A DNA stretch of 64,000 nt from Phalacrocorax aristotelis (lineage: Eukaryota; Chordata; Aves; Suliformes; Phalacrocoracidae), in NCBI RefSeq assembly GCF_949628215.1, contig NC_134281.1, forward strand, positions 45,962,512-46,026,511. Reading direction: 5' to 3'. Every line of letters starts with the position of its first letter. Positions within the stretch are counted from its first letter, which is position 1. The position numbers and the translations under genes are program-made. Positions 45,651 to 59,000 of the stretch are shown here, piece after piece. The notes beneath the pieces were generated by a model that saw nothing but the letters and a program-made list of their open reading frames with translations, had not been told where the DNA came from and did no database searches.

Positions 45651-45656
45651 ATTAAA
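45651..45656 (+). terminator. Distal ORC1 poly(A) signal ATTAAA
   Basis: The common variant hexamer, followed by TTTTTGTATAATAG and a TTTGTTT downstream element. It is the likely main site for a 3'UTR of about 190 bases. Confidence 0.5.
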
Positions 45657-45689
45657 GCACTTTTTGTATAATAGATAATTTGTTTCAAG

Positions 45690-46180
45690 GCATTTTAAAT
45701 ATTTGAAATCAAACTGTTTTTTAAATATTTTAATGTGCTTCTTAACTGGTCCCCTTTCAGCTGAGGTGTATGAACTGGAATTGATCACTTGCATCACTAC
45801 TAACGCTGAGGAGTGCATTTTGTTAAGACTAGTGCTGGTTTTGTGGCATTGCAGTTTGTGTAGCTTTTCATTAACTTGTGGAGTATAAAAGACACCATTA
45901 AAATGTGCTTAAACTTACATTACTGATACAGTGAAAAAGAACTTTCAGTTTGCAGTCAAGGTTGAATAATAAATGGAAGAGACTGTGTGCTACCAGGAAA
46001 GTAAATATCCCAGAAGAGATCTGTCATTCAAGTAACCAACTTTTCTTTTTTTTAAATATATATCATGGATTGCTTCAAAAAAATTGTCTCAGGTAGTGCA
46101 GGTCTGTTGAAGTCTGCTTTCATAATTGAACTGTTACCAAAATATATTAGTAATTTGGAGATGGATAATAGATGAGAAGC
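45690..46180. other. ORC1 to CC2D1B intergenic sequence
   Basis: An AT-rich gap with further AATAAA/ATTAAA-like hexamers (for example near 45896 and 45968) that could extend the ORC1 3'UTR. No gene is seen. Confidence 0.5.
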
Positions 46181-46880
46181 CGGTGGGCGGCTGCCCGACT
46201 GCCCCCCAGCACGGCGCCCTTGGCTGGCCCAAGGACCAGCGCCCGTTCTCACCGTTAGTGCCTCGTTAACGTGACGTAGTTGTGCACGAGCCGGCACCAG
46301 CGCTGCAGCTTTCCGAGGCGGGGGCTCCGCCCTTCTGGCCGGGCTCCGCCCCCCGCGCAGGCGCCGTGCTGCCCCTGAGCCGCGGCCGAGGCCTCCCCGT
46401 GGCGGGCGGGCGCTGCTTCCGCGGGCGCCTTCGGGCGGGCGGCGGGAGGCCGAGGTGAGCCGGGGACCGCCCGCGGCCCCTCAGCGGGAGGTGGCGGGTG
46501 TTTGCGGGGCGCTCAGCCTATCGCCTCCGTCGGCTCCTCCCTGCGCCGGGGCGGGCCGGGCCTGCCCCGCCCTCACGGGGCGCCGGGTCCGGCGGAGAGG
46601 GGGTCCCTCAGCCCCGCCCCTGCGTGACCGGACGGGGCGGTGCCGGGTGCGAGCCGCCTCGGGCGGAGGGAGGGGCGCGGTGCGGCCGGGCGCCCGGGGG
46701 AGGGCGGCTGTGGAGGAGGCGGTGCTGACGGGGACGGACCCCGGGGAGCGCGTAACCCCTCTCGCGCTCTGGCGCTGCGCGGTGTTTGGGGGTGCCGGTA
46801 AACGCGGCAGGTCTGGGTACAGCCTGCTCTGCGCTGCCTGCCTTCGCCCAGTGTGCAGCGCACCGAGGCAGGCGGAGACA
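46180..46880 (+). promoter_or_regulatory. CpG island, CC2D1B promoter
   Basis: An abrupt change to CpG-dense, G+C-rich sequence with many GGGCGG-type boxes, just upstream of the CC2D1B coding start. No TATA box is seen. Open frames within it on both strands are composition artefacts. Confidence 0.8.
46400..46454 (+). other. CC2D1B: Likely CC2D1B 5'UTR exon (start approximate)
   Basis: GGCCGAG|GTGAGCC gives a good donor in the CpG island. A matching acceptor, GTGCTCTCAG|, ends at 46907, so the coding exon would start at 46908 with 39 bases of 5'UTR before the ATG. Confidence 0.5.
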
Positions 46881-46946
46881 CTGACGTTCGGCTGCATGTG
46901 CTCTCAGTCCCTTAGAGACACGATCCTCCGAAATTCGTGAACCAGT

Positions 46947-47012
46947 ATGCTTGGCAGGAGACCTAAAAAAAGCCCTCAGGCGAAGGGCCAGGGAGCTGCA
47001 GTTGCGAAGCAG
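46947..47012 (+). CDS. CC2D1B: CC2D1B coding exon 1 (shortest form)
   Basis: Twenty-two codons, [10 protein letters not shown] to GAAVAKQ, up to the first of four tandem donors (GCAG|GTAAGG). It aligns with the human start, whose exon ends at an equivalent AAKQ. Use of donors at 47054, 47096 or 47138 would lengthen the exon by 42, 84 or 126 nt without a frame change. Confidence 0.85.
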
Positions 47013-50000
47013 GTAAGGAAGGCAAAGGGCCAGGGAGCTGCAGTTGCGAAGCAGGTAAGGAAGGCAAAGGGCCAGGGAGCTGCAGTTGCGAAGCAGGTAA
47101 GGAAGGCAAAGGGCCAGGGAGATGCGGTTGCCACGCAGGTAAGGAAACCTCCTACTGCTCTTCAGGGTAGTCTCGTTCGGGCCTCTTGCTGCTGTTTTCC
47201 TGCTGGAATCTCCCATGGGTTAGTAAGATATTTCAGTACTGTGAAAAATTTTACACTCGTGTGGTGCCTGTTTTCCTGCTTTCTCCTTTAACACATTCTT
47301 CTTCAAGTAAATATCTGATATGCAGCAGTGGGGGTCTTGCAGGGAAGCCACGTGTTGTAATGCTGTAATCTTTGCATGAGACCTCATGACTCATGCTCAT
47401 AGTAGTTTCCTACCCCAGCTACACTGAGATTTAATAATAACTTCAATAACACATGGAGGTTTTTCTTGCATCTCTTCAGAAGATGCACCTTTCTTGCACC
47501 TCCTCAGAAGCCTCTTGGGGTTTCTGAAAGGCTTGAGGCTTGAGACTTGAGGCATTTGGAAGCCTTGAGACTTTTAAACATGATTTAGTCATGGTTGGCA
47601 CGTGTAGGAAGTCAGGCAACAGCGTCAAAATAAGAAATAGAGCCAAGGCAAAATTCTGTGTAGAATAGTGGAAGAAAAAACAGAGTACAGTTAGATGTAA
47701 AGAGTGTGTTAGAACCAGGAATGGAACTTTAGAAACCTTTGAAGGTAAAATAGAGGCAAGTTAACATACAGAGGAGGAATAACTGATAAGAATGCAGGGA
47801 AATATGAAGAGAGATTGGAACAGGATATTAGAATCAAGAAAATAACTAAGATATTCTCTTTTGGCGATTTCTTAGGAACCAGTATTCTCATACTGGAGGC
47901 AGAACGATTTAGCTAGAGATCTGTAACGTTGCCGTTGCTCTAATATAAAAGTTTACATCTCTCAGTTGGAGAGGTAGTATGTAATTTAGCTCATTTGAAC
48001 AAGGGAGAAGATTAAAGGTGAAAATATCTTTCCCCGTTCCAAAAAAAGAAACTGTGCTCAGAAAAGATAAAGAGTAAATAAAGGATCTCGTTAACATATT
48101 TGACTGATTTCTGCAATTCAGTAGAGTTAGTTATTCAGCCTGTCTTACAGCATGGAGGATTGTTTCTTGAAACAAATACACTAATGGCTTGTTCACTTGT
48201 GAATTAATTTAAACTGTTTTTGTGCTATGTAGTATATCAACTGCAAGTTTTTTGTAACCTTTTTTCTTGCTGTTAACCAGTTCTTTAATACTATTAATTT
48301 AATTGGAAATGTGCCTTACTGAACAGACTGACTTAGAGCTAGAACTGTTGAATTCTGTTCTTGACTTCATTCATTATGGCACTCGTTTCACTTTCTCCAC
48401 TTGCAGTGTAATAATAAACAGATCATGTGTGCTCCTGATCCATTTTGCACATCGATAAAAGGTTATCTGTGTTGTGTAAAACTTGAATCTTTAGATCACC
48501 ATTATAAATATTTCCTGATTAAGTCTTGTCCTGACCTTCCTTCATTCTATCCAAGACTGCAAATGTATTATTTTTGTCTTATGGAAGGGAGATGAATAAG
48601 GCAGAGGCTGGCTTACCAATCTGTCCAGTGCCTTGCAGGATGTCAAGGGCAGGATCAGGGGTAGTAAACAAATAGCTGCTGATTTTGAATACTGTTCCTG
48701 GTCCTTGGAATCGGTGTTTCTCAGCTATGTTTTGCATTTTCCTTTGGGATTATAAAAGGGTTCAAAGAGGAACACAAAATACTTCAAGGGAGTAGTCACC
48801 AGCACCTCGATTCCTACAGGGTTAAATAAAAAAGTTGTTATTACTTCTTATCACTAGTTTATAAACTGTCAGGCAGTTTCAGCCTCCAGCAGCACTTAGA
48901 TCCTCGGAGGCAGGAGGAGAATGTTAACCCTTGTAATAATGACAACTGATTTTTATTCCTTTGCTTGAGAGAAGCTGAACTGCTGCCTACTTGGCCATGT
49001 GAAGACAAATAAGTCAACAGGAACTTATGCTTTGAAAAAGTCTGAGGAAAGCTACTTTAGCCCCCTCATAGGATGAGTCTATTTAAAGTATGCTATTAAC
49101 TGAACTAAAAATGTTATTTCTGGGGCAGTTAGTATCTTAATCAGCAATATGAAAATTGTGATAAAATGGCATCTCAGAAGAATACCTTTTAGACTAAGAC
49201 CTCAGAGATTTCTCTGATGCTTCTGTCCTTTGGCATCTTTTACAACAATTGAGTGATAACCCCTGCTGCTTTCTCAAATTCTGATTACTGTTATTAATAT
49301 TAGCTGATGTTCTGTTCCGGACAGTTGATTGTTTTCCCCAGTGTAATGTAGGCATTCCTGGGTTTGTAATGGCGATGTTTCTCTGGGTGTGTGGTGCATG
49401 GGCTTTCCACGTGTTTGATTTACCAGCTGAGGTAACAAGAAGTACAGAGCAGTTCCATATACATAAACATAGGTTATTCCAAGAGATAAGGGTGAAATCT
49501 CTCCTGTATATGCGTGTCAGACCCGTATTGTATGAACGATGATTGAATATTTTTTAGCTTAGCTGTTACAGGAACTTCCCTGATGATATCTGCTTCATGA
49601 GACTCAGTGTAACAGACATAATTGTATTTTACCTTGTTATGTCAGACTATTAGATAGGCTTGATCTTAAGAAATTGTTGATTTTGTAAAGTTTTAGAGGA
49701 AGTAGTTGTGGCTTGTTAAGATTTATGTACATTACGTCAGTTATGGTTGCCTGGTATACATCGTTTTGGTAATAGTGGTATGATAGTGGGCTTTAAAAAA
49801 AATTAACAGAATCCAGAATGCATGAAAACGTTTAAATAAACCATGTAGGGTGATATTTTTGAGTGTCATCTCTGTTCTAACTGCAGTATTTTCTTAATTT
49901 TATTTTTCATTTTCCCTTGGCTCCAGCTGGGGCTGTTTGTAGATTTCGATCCTGAGGAGATGCTGCTGGGTGCAGAGGAAGGCGGGGATGATGGGGACCT

Positions 50001-53000
50001 GGAAGCAGAGCTTGCTGCTATCACAGGAGCAAAGCTGAAAGAAGGGAAATCAAAACCAAAAGGGAAAAGTAAGTTAAAGTATCTGGATTTTATTTATTGA
50101 CAACTTGAATAATTTATTAAAAGTACCTATTTACAAGTCACTGATTTATCTAAAATGTTTTTTCATCACTGATAGAAGCTGAAATTGCAATGACTTTCCT
50201 TTACTTTGAAAGGTTTAAGTTGGTACTCCACCAAAAGGGTCAGAGAGGGTTTTGTTCCCTCTACGCTCTTGGAGACATATGAAAAAGGTATACGATGGCT
50301 AGCCAATTTAATGACTAAATTAACATGGGCTTATTTAGCATATGAAGTCATTAAAAGTGGTGGTAGGTGCTAGATTAATTCAAAATGGAAATTGTGGGTT
50401 GTTTGGTTGTTATTGTTTAAAGACTTTGTTTAAAGACTGAATTTAGTGAATGAGCATTACATTTTTAGTTACTTGGACTCTGTAACCACAACTGAATACC
50501 CTTTTAAGAGGGAGATCCTGGAACTGGTGGAATTATTGGGAGAATCCTGTAGTTTGTCTTATGCAGGAGGTTAGTGTCTCTTCGAATGGATCATTACCAT
50601 TCTTAACATTTTAAGCGTCTGTTAATTTTATCTGATAGTGTTTGCATGCAGCTACGTAGTATTTTACAGGATTGCTGTAATCTACTATAAATTAAGGCTG
50701 CTGCTGAGAGGGGCAGTCCTTAGTGAGCATGCTCTCTGCCTCAAAGCTGGTATTCGTATTTATGGAGCTGCAAGGTGAGCTGGTTCAGGAAACTGATCTA
50801 TAAAAATAAGCTTCCATTGTTATGCTAGGTTTTCAGCTGAATCAGTTCCTTGATCTGGTTTGCTGCCTGACTATTTGAACGCTGCTATGGCTGCAAGGGA
50901 GAGGTTGGCAGCAAGTGGTTGAGATGGGACAAGGAGAATGCGATCTACCCTTGCTTATGGGTATGCCAAAAGATGCTGGAAAGAAGAGCTAGTGCAACTA
51001 CAGCTTTATTTGCAGCTCAGCATTACTTTATCTGTAATATTTGAGGGGATTTCACACAGATCAGCAGGGAAATTAAGAATTTTAAGATTTTTAGAAAAAA
51101 TTACTGTCTAAACACTGTAATTGATGAGAGACAGAGGAAGTGTCTGATTCTAAAACTAAATTCTAAACCACTTCCACTCTCCAGATTTCAAGATTTTAGT
51201 ACACCGTTAAAGCTAATAAGCACAGTAGGAGAACTTCTGCCAATGGACATAGGTTACTCATGGGTAAAACATGTGGAGTAGTGTTTTGAGGATGAATCTG
51301 GGTGTCAGGAGGAGGGTGTCGGCTGTCGTGAATTGTTGTCAGCTTTCCAAGCGCTGACTTCCTTCTAGCCCTGATCATGTCACTTATTGGTTTTTTTCAG
51401 TCTCTTTATTCATAAGAGGGAAATGAAATTTCAGACAGTGCGAAGTTAACATTTACTGTGCCTTCTAAAGATATGTGTTATGGCTCACAAAACTTTTTTC
51501 CAAAATCATTTACAGCAATTCTGTTTTCCTGGTACAATTGGGAGTATATAGATTAGAAGCATGTGGAAGATGAATGACCAGATAGCTGGCACTGGGGACT
51601 CATGAGACACCTGGTACAGTGTGGTTATGGGGACATGGCAGGGGCAGGATGCAGGTCAGTGCCTAGAAAGGAGGAGAGTACAATAAGGACAGGGGAGCAA
51701 CAGATCCTGTCTGGAGAAGGACAGAAAAAAAGGGACGAAGTACAATACATACTAGTCCTTGGTTCTTGGCTAGGCACAAGGTGCAGTAATTCACTCCTGG
51801 ATTTACGTTCTGGAGCTCTGATGGGGGCAAAAAATTGATCTCTCCCTCTAGCTTAAAGATGCAGGCAGCAAAAGCTATACTGTTGCAACATCGTAAGTAC
51901 AGAAATCTCTGCTATCTGTGATAGATAAATGCCAGTTGGTCAGCCACTCAGGCGTTTGAAATTGTAGTCTCAACTTGCCATACTGGGTTAGAGCTGAACC
52001 AACCATCCGAGGAGGCTCGGTTGGTTGTTTTGCCTCTAGTGGGGCTCCATGTAAGGGAGACTGACCCTTGAAGTAAAATCAGTTGCCTTTGGATATGGCC
52101 TGCTGTCTTAGTTGCAGAGTTTTGCTAAGGGTCAAGTATACGAGCAACATGTCTGATATAGGTACTGAAGCACTGATATGGTAAATTAGATTATTTGAAC
52201 AGAAACAGCTTTGTGTGTGGGTTAATTTTCAGCTGATCCAGCAAATGCGGGGGAATGATGGGATCCATTTTAGACCCATTTAAATTGACTGTAAAATAAG
52301 ATCTGTATTTTATTCAATGTTTACTGACGCTGGTGAGTCACAGTCATATGTCTGCATAGGGAAGCATCAGAGGCATTTACGTGGACAGTTGGGATTTGTG
52401 TGCAAATATCTTCACCTTTGAGAGTGCATGGAGGTAGTTGATAATTAAGGAAGTTGTGGCTGGCACAGCATGAAGTAGAGATGAGAACTTGGCAAAGAGG
52501 AATTAAGTAGAGTTTCCAGGGTAAAGACCAGAAGCTTGAAGAGAAATTGCAAGACAAAGAAGCCAAGAAAGATTTGGAAAAGGGAAAATCTCATGGACGT
52601 GAGGCAGCAATGCAGAAAATGTGGAAGTGTACTTAGAGAGGCAGAAGAAACAGCACTTTCTCTGATTTGCTTAGCAGTTCTCTGTGCCAGTGTTCTGCTG
52701 CTGCGCTTGGGCTCAGGACAAGTATGATGCCTTGATTCGGAGCATTTTATTCTTTTATGCCAAGTGTGACTTTGCAGTAGTGTTTGATGTGTAAAACAAG
52801 CAGTTTCTCAAGGTAGGAAGATTTTCTTGTCTTCCTTTCTTGCTGTCTTCAAACATATGGATAGTTTGCTGTGCCTTCTTGCTTGTCATGTTAACAACCA
52901 GTAGTTTGACTTATGGCTTGTGTTGTTCGGTATGTCTCTAGAATGGATGTTAATGTGTGTCATCATTTTCGAAGTATGAATATGTACCCCATTTAACATG

Positions 53001-56000
53001 AGATGGAGAGAGAGAGACATTCTTGTGCTTAAGACTGTAGACTGAGAAAACAGATTGGCTGTGGGAGTCTCAAGTGTAATGTAGACCCTTTACAAAACTC
53101 CAGTGATTTAGTTAGTTATAATTTGATTGGGAACTCTCTGAGCTCAGCACTATTTATGGTAAATGCCTTGAATTCTGTTCTGATTTGTGGCTGTATGTGC
53201 TATTGTAATACACACAATAACATATTTTTGGCTTTGAAAGAAAATACAAACGGAAGTTTTATGGGCAGGGGTAATGGGATGTTTAATGCAAGTGTCTGCA
53301 TCTTATGCATTTGACTGTTGGGCTAACTCGGTCATATCCATACATGCAGATCTCTGGGAATTAGACTCAAATTAGTTGAACGTGAGGGAGAGAAGAAAAG
53401 GGATAGAACTCGGAGAAAGAAATAGTTTTTTGGCACAGGGATGGATGGATGTGAACCGCTTCTGTTCCATATGGGGTCAGAATTTATTCTGTCAGTCAAA
53501 ATTCACCAGGAGAAAATCACGTTTTGTTAGGGTAGACAGCATGAGACAAAGGACACAGAACAGAAAGGCCTTGTTAATGACATGATGCTAATGTTGTTAA
53601 TAAAAACACAACGTTAACGTTGATGACAATCACATCATAAATGCCTTGCATAAATATCTCGCATCAGCTTAAAACTAGTTCAGGTGTTTATTCCCACTGC
53701 GGACAGTAATTCCCTTTCATGGATAGAAACTTGTAATCAGATTTATTCATCAATGGTTTATATTTATGTGCTCTTGTGCCACCATGGATTTTTATCTTAA
53801 CTGAGGAGTACAGTTTTGATGTAACATCCAAGAATAGTAGTATTCTCCAATTTTTCATTGGAAAATTGAAGTCTTCCATAATTACAGAGTTTCTGTTACT
53901 ACTTATTCCTGTAAACAACATCATAGAGGTGCTTATCTCTATCTTAAATCAGCCTAGGAGCTTGAGGTGGCTCCTAGTAATTTTTCCCTGAAGCAGCTGT
54001 TTCATCCAGTCCTTCTCTTTCTTACTCAGTCCTAAATGTCATTACTGTGCAAACCTACCACGGTATCTTTCTCTTTTGTGACTACGCTTTCTGACCACTG
54101 TTGTACCCACCACACCTGCTAGTCTATCATGGTGCTTATGGTTTTGCCGTTCAGGCTCCTTGTATTAGTAAACAGACATTTTCTCCCTGACATCTAATTT
54201 ATGAGCTAGGTTATTGGATGCAGGCATTTTCCTTGTCTTATTGCCTGCCTTCACTGTCACTCTCAGAAAGACTAGCATTGCTTTTTTCCATGGATGTTCA
54301 CTTTCCCAGTCTTTGTCCTTTATTCATGAATATACCCTCATTTACCTATGATGCTATCTGATAAAGGGGCAGCAAGAGAAGTCACTGCTCTCTTTCAGCT
54401 GGTAGCAACTCCTTTCAAATTTATATCCAGTGACTGCATAACTGGTACTTAGCGTTTATGGCTCCTTGTGATTTCTTTTTACAGCTCCTCTGCCTATGGA
54501 TCATATTGAAAAGATGGCTGCAGAGTGTATGAAGGACCTGAATGAAGATGAGGAGGAAGAAGCAGATGATGAAGATTTGGAGAAAGATACAGACCTGTTG
54601 GTATGCATAACTTTGTTAGCAAAAATCTTTACTGTCTTAGGTTGCTTGGTTTTATTTTAAAACAGAACTGAATTTAGCAGAAATGTCTGTTAACTTTGTG
54701 GTGGGAAGATAAAATATTGCAAAAACATTCCATTAGATATAGGGTTTTTTAGGACCCAACACCTGCATACTGGAATAAATTAGTTTCCTAGCTAATATTC
54801 GTATGTGTGAGAGTTTTAGAGAAGTGGAGGGGACAGCGGGAATCCCATTCCATGTCAGCTGGTGAAGTACAGCCAAGGACATTCTCCATAAAGCGATATC
54901 TGTCACCATTTTGCTACTGCTTCAAGTAGTGCTTGGCCTGAGAGAATATCTCCCATGAAATCCTTTGTCATTTCAGTGAGTTGGTGGGGTTTAGGGAAGG
55001 AGTGTTAAACAGCGTTTTTGACTGCCGTTGTTAATAGACGCTTTTTGGAAATTTTAAATTTGGGTTTGAATGATCTTTGTAGAGGTACTTCTCTGAACTT
55101 CTCCAGCTTGAGATCTCTAGCCACAAACTTGTGTGGTGATCCCAGAGGTGCAGTGTGGCTTTTGAGTGGTATCTGGCTTCCTGTTATGGATAAAAGTGGA
55201 ACCAGTTTCATTTAAAAATACAAAATAAAATAAAATTTAAAAAAAAGATCAGAATATCAGTTGTTTAGACTCCCTGTTTGGGCTCAAGGTCCATCCAAAG
55301 GTTTTGGAGCTTGAGACTTGGTTTTATTTTGTCTTTTGAGGAAATGGAAAATTTTGAGGAAGAGCCTTTTGTTGGCTTTTACTTTTACTTTAGGCAGAAT
55401 TGCAAGAAGTTCTGGGGGTGGAAGGTGAGACAGGAACCTGTGAGGATGAAATGATAGCAATGGAGCCATCCACAGCTGAACCAGAAAACGACCAACCTGA
55501 ACTGCAGCCACAGGTAGGAAAGAGCTTCATGTTACTGCCAGTTTTGCTGAATCTCTGTTGTCATGCAGCTTGTATGAAGGTTGCAAACAAGGATTTAGAG
55601 AGGTGGTCTGGTCCTCCAAGGAAGGAAAAACTACGCTATTGCTGTCTTCTCTGTGGAAACCAATGCTGTATTGACATAGGTGAATTTTTTGCTTTGTTCA
55701 GAGGATGATCATAGAATCATTACGGATGGAAAAGACCTCTAAGATCAGCCATTCCAACCATCAACCCAATACCACCATGCCTCCTAAACCGTGCCCTGAA
55801 GTGCCACGCCTATACATTTTGTTAACACCTCCAAGGATGGTGACTCCACCACCTCTCTGGGCAGCCTGTTCCAATGCCTGACCATTCTTCCAGTAAAGAA
55901 ATTTTTCCTCATATCCAATCTAAACCTCCCCCAATGCAACTCAAGGCCATTTCCTCTCGTCCTATTGCTAGTAACTTGGGAGAAGAGACCATAACCAACC

Positions 56001-59000
56001 ACACTACAACCTCCTTTCAGGTAGTTGTAGAGAGCAATAAGGTCTCTCCTCAGCCTTCTCTTCTCTGGAGTAAATAAACCCAGCTCCCTCAATATCTCCT
56101 GATAAGACTTGCTCTCCAGACCCTTCACCAGCTTCATTGGTTTTTTTCATGTTAGCATAGAATTGAGGAGGTAAACAGTTGGAATCAAGCATGTCTTGTC
56201 CCTCATTATACATATGAGCATGCAGACTGCAGTTCAGGCTTCCAGAGTTAATTTCTTCCCCTCAGAGCGTTAAGCAGTATACTGAAATTGTGAGACTTGT
56301 TATAACTCAGCATCTTTGAGACCTTTGTGGAATTTTTCTCAGTAGTACTAGCTTTCTCAGCTTAATTTGTCAATCCTCATGCAGTCAAATCCTTTATTCA
56401 GTTACTGCCATGTTTCTGTTGTGTGTTACAGATTCCAGTACCCTTGTGCATTGGGCCCATTAATAAGGGTCTGAGAGCGTTTCTACAGAGATAATGGTGA
56501 TAAATCTGTAGCCATCTGAAAGGTCTCTGTAGCTGTGGAGTGTTTATAAGTAGCTACTTGTAACTTTGCTTAGGCTGCTTTTGTCACCGAACTAATTCCA
56601 GGCTGTAGGAGGAGGAAAAAGAGCTGTTGTAGTAAACCCAGGTTGAAGAACCCCAGAGGGGAGGAAAGTAGCATGTTTTAAAAATAGGAAAAAGTCAAGA
56701 TCTGTGCCAAAATACCTCTTCACACCCTCTGTTGTTTGCATTTGAGAGACTTTACTGTTTGCTTCACCTACTCCCTAACCACATGGCTCCAATTACCCTG
56801 TGACTGTGAGTTTTCTAAATGTCTCCACCCATTCTTCTCTATTACGCCTTTGAGGGAAAGCCCAGAGGTGGATCCAGGGATGGTTAGCATAGTACAAATG
56901 CTGCTCTGTTTTAGAGACTGTTTCGTTCTTGTGCTTTTGTTTAACGGGAGTGTGTGTAGAAGAGGAGTATTTGTTTTGCAGTGCTGTGAGAAAACTCGTA
57001 TAGTTGGATGAAATAAGTTGTCTTGATTTGTTTTATTATTTTTTCTGAGACCACCTCACTTCCTGCTGTTACCAGTGAGCTGCAACAGACAATAGAGAAG
57101 AGAATTGCTAACTATAGGACAGCAATTTCTAATGCAAAGGAGTCAGGTGAGAGTGCCAAAATACGCCGATACGAAAGAGGCCTTAAGGTAAGTTGGGTTC
57201 ATCAGGTCTGTGAATGAGAGGGAGGCAAAGTCACTTCTCTATAAAGTATATTTCAGAGTCTCTCCAGATGTGTGAATTTGTTGAAAAGGGAGAGGAATTA
57301 TAAATATGCTGCCTTGAGTTAGTTTAAAAACATTTCTTGTTACTTACTGCCAATCTGGTGTAGCAAATACACAGCTAAAGCATAAGTTCAAATGCCTTTT
57401 GTGTATCAGCTTTGTTCCTGTTGAATGTGGCTAGTGGTAGGTGGAGGGAGGGTGTGTGGTAAATGCTGATGTTAAACCCACCCATGTAGATCTGAATTTG
57501 ACCTGTGATGACTGTTCAGTGTTACCTTAAAGCAAAGTTTAGGAGCTTTCCTAGCACATATACCTTCCAATTCACCACTGATGCTTTCCCTTAGATGCTA
57601 AACTTCCACTCAGTTCTGTGAGACAAAGGAAGGTGATACCTTGTCCTGAGTGTGTTGGCTGTGCTTGAAAATTAATAGAACAGGATTTTTCATAATGCAA
57701 TTAAAAATTGCAGCAAGGAGCAGTTTCTTCAGCTTTGCATATTTTCAGCCAGGTGGCGTGCTTGTAGTTAGTTGGTAGTGCTTGGTGATTACTGCTGTGC
57801 AGAATGCCTTTATTTCCCTCTTTGCTTTCATCTGGTCTCCTGCATCACCTCAGCCAGCTCTGTCTTGTTGAGCAAAGCTTTATAGCTCAGTACTGTCCAC
57901 TGAGGGAAGAATGTAATGTCTCTCTAGCTACCAGGTGTCTTAGGGTACAAAGGGAATAACTGAGGCCAAACCCAGGGGAAGAAATGCACAAGAAAGGAGA
58001 TGTCTGTATGTGTCCACTGCCTGCTAGCTCTGAAAGAAATGTACATGAAACTACCTGAGCTTTCAGAGAGCAAGAGGGATAGGCAAACCAGCATATTTCA
58101 TTCGATAACGAAGCTTAATGCACTGTTTGCCACTTCCGTTGTTTTTCAGGGTAGGGAGTTTCCCTGTGCCTAAGCAGTGTAGCTAAGGGTAATAGACTAG
58201 ATCTCAATCCACAGCTCACAGTTCCTTAATTAACAAAATGACATGCCAACAAATCATGTACAGGTATCTCTTGTATGTAGTTCTTGGAACTGTGAACTTT
58301 AATCTCAGTGTTTAATTCCACTTCCAGTCAGTCTGTCATCCCACACATGTTGAAGGGAGAGCTGTGTGTGGGCTGCTGTACTGGTCTGAACCCCAATCTC
58401 ACAAGCAGACCAAAGTATCTCTACCGCTGTTGCTTAGTAGGTCAAACAATGTCATGGCTAACCAAAAATAGCAGTGATTCTGGCACTGATGAGATTTTGT
58501 TGTTGTCATCGTCATCTTTCTGTGCTTCCATTTCAGTTTCTGTGAAAGATGAAAGAAGTAAAACTTCTGTTTTGGCTTAAAGTACATGGTGGTCTTTTGT
58601 CTGACCCTTAAACAAAAAAAAAAATACTGAGGAAGATAATATTTGTTTTGGAGGAACAATTTTAAACAAATGAGCAGCAGTTAACCCGTGTTACAGATGG
58701 TGAGAGCTGCTTGCCATAGGTCACCAGTTGAAGCTCCATTTTCTGTGTTAGTATTTAATGGATTTTCTCATTGCATTAAATAGGTATGCAGACTCCTCCT
58801 TTCCCTGAATCCACAAAGGCGGTGACAGAGTAGTGTGGTTTATTTTGTTTTAAAGACATAAAATGCATCTACAGTTGGTATAAATGGCTTCCTTGGTGAA
58901 TTCCTTGGTGAATTTCTGTGACAAAGCTTAGTGGACCACTTCAGCTATCCAATAATTCTAGGTGTTGAGGTACTTGCAATAAAAATTTATTTGCATTGTG

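Noticed and set aside
46455-46940. A 161-codon plus-strand frame upstream of the CC2D1B ATG
   Set aside because: It lies in the inferred 5' intron in CpG-island sequence, has Arg/Gly/Pro composition and matches no family.
46608-47216. A 202-codon minus-strand frame with repeated [14 protein letters not shown]
   Set aside because: It is the antisense reading of the 42-bp CC2D1B repeat plus CpG-island sequence, not a gene.
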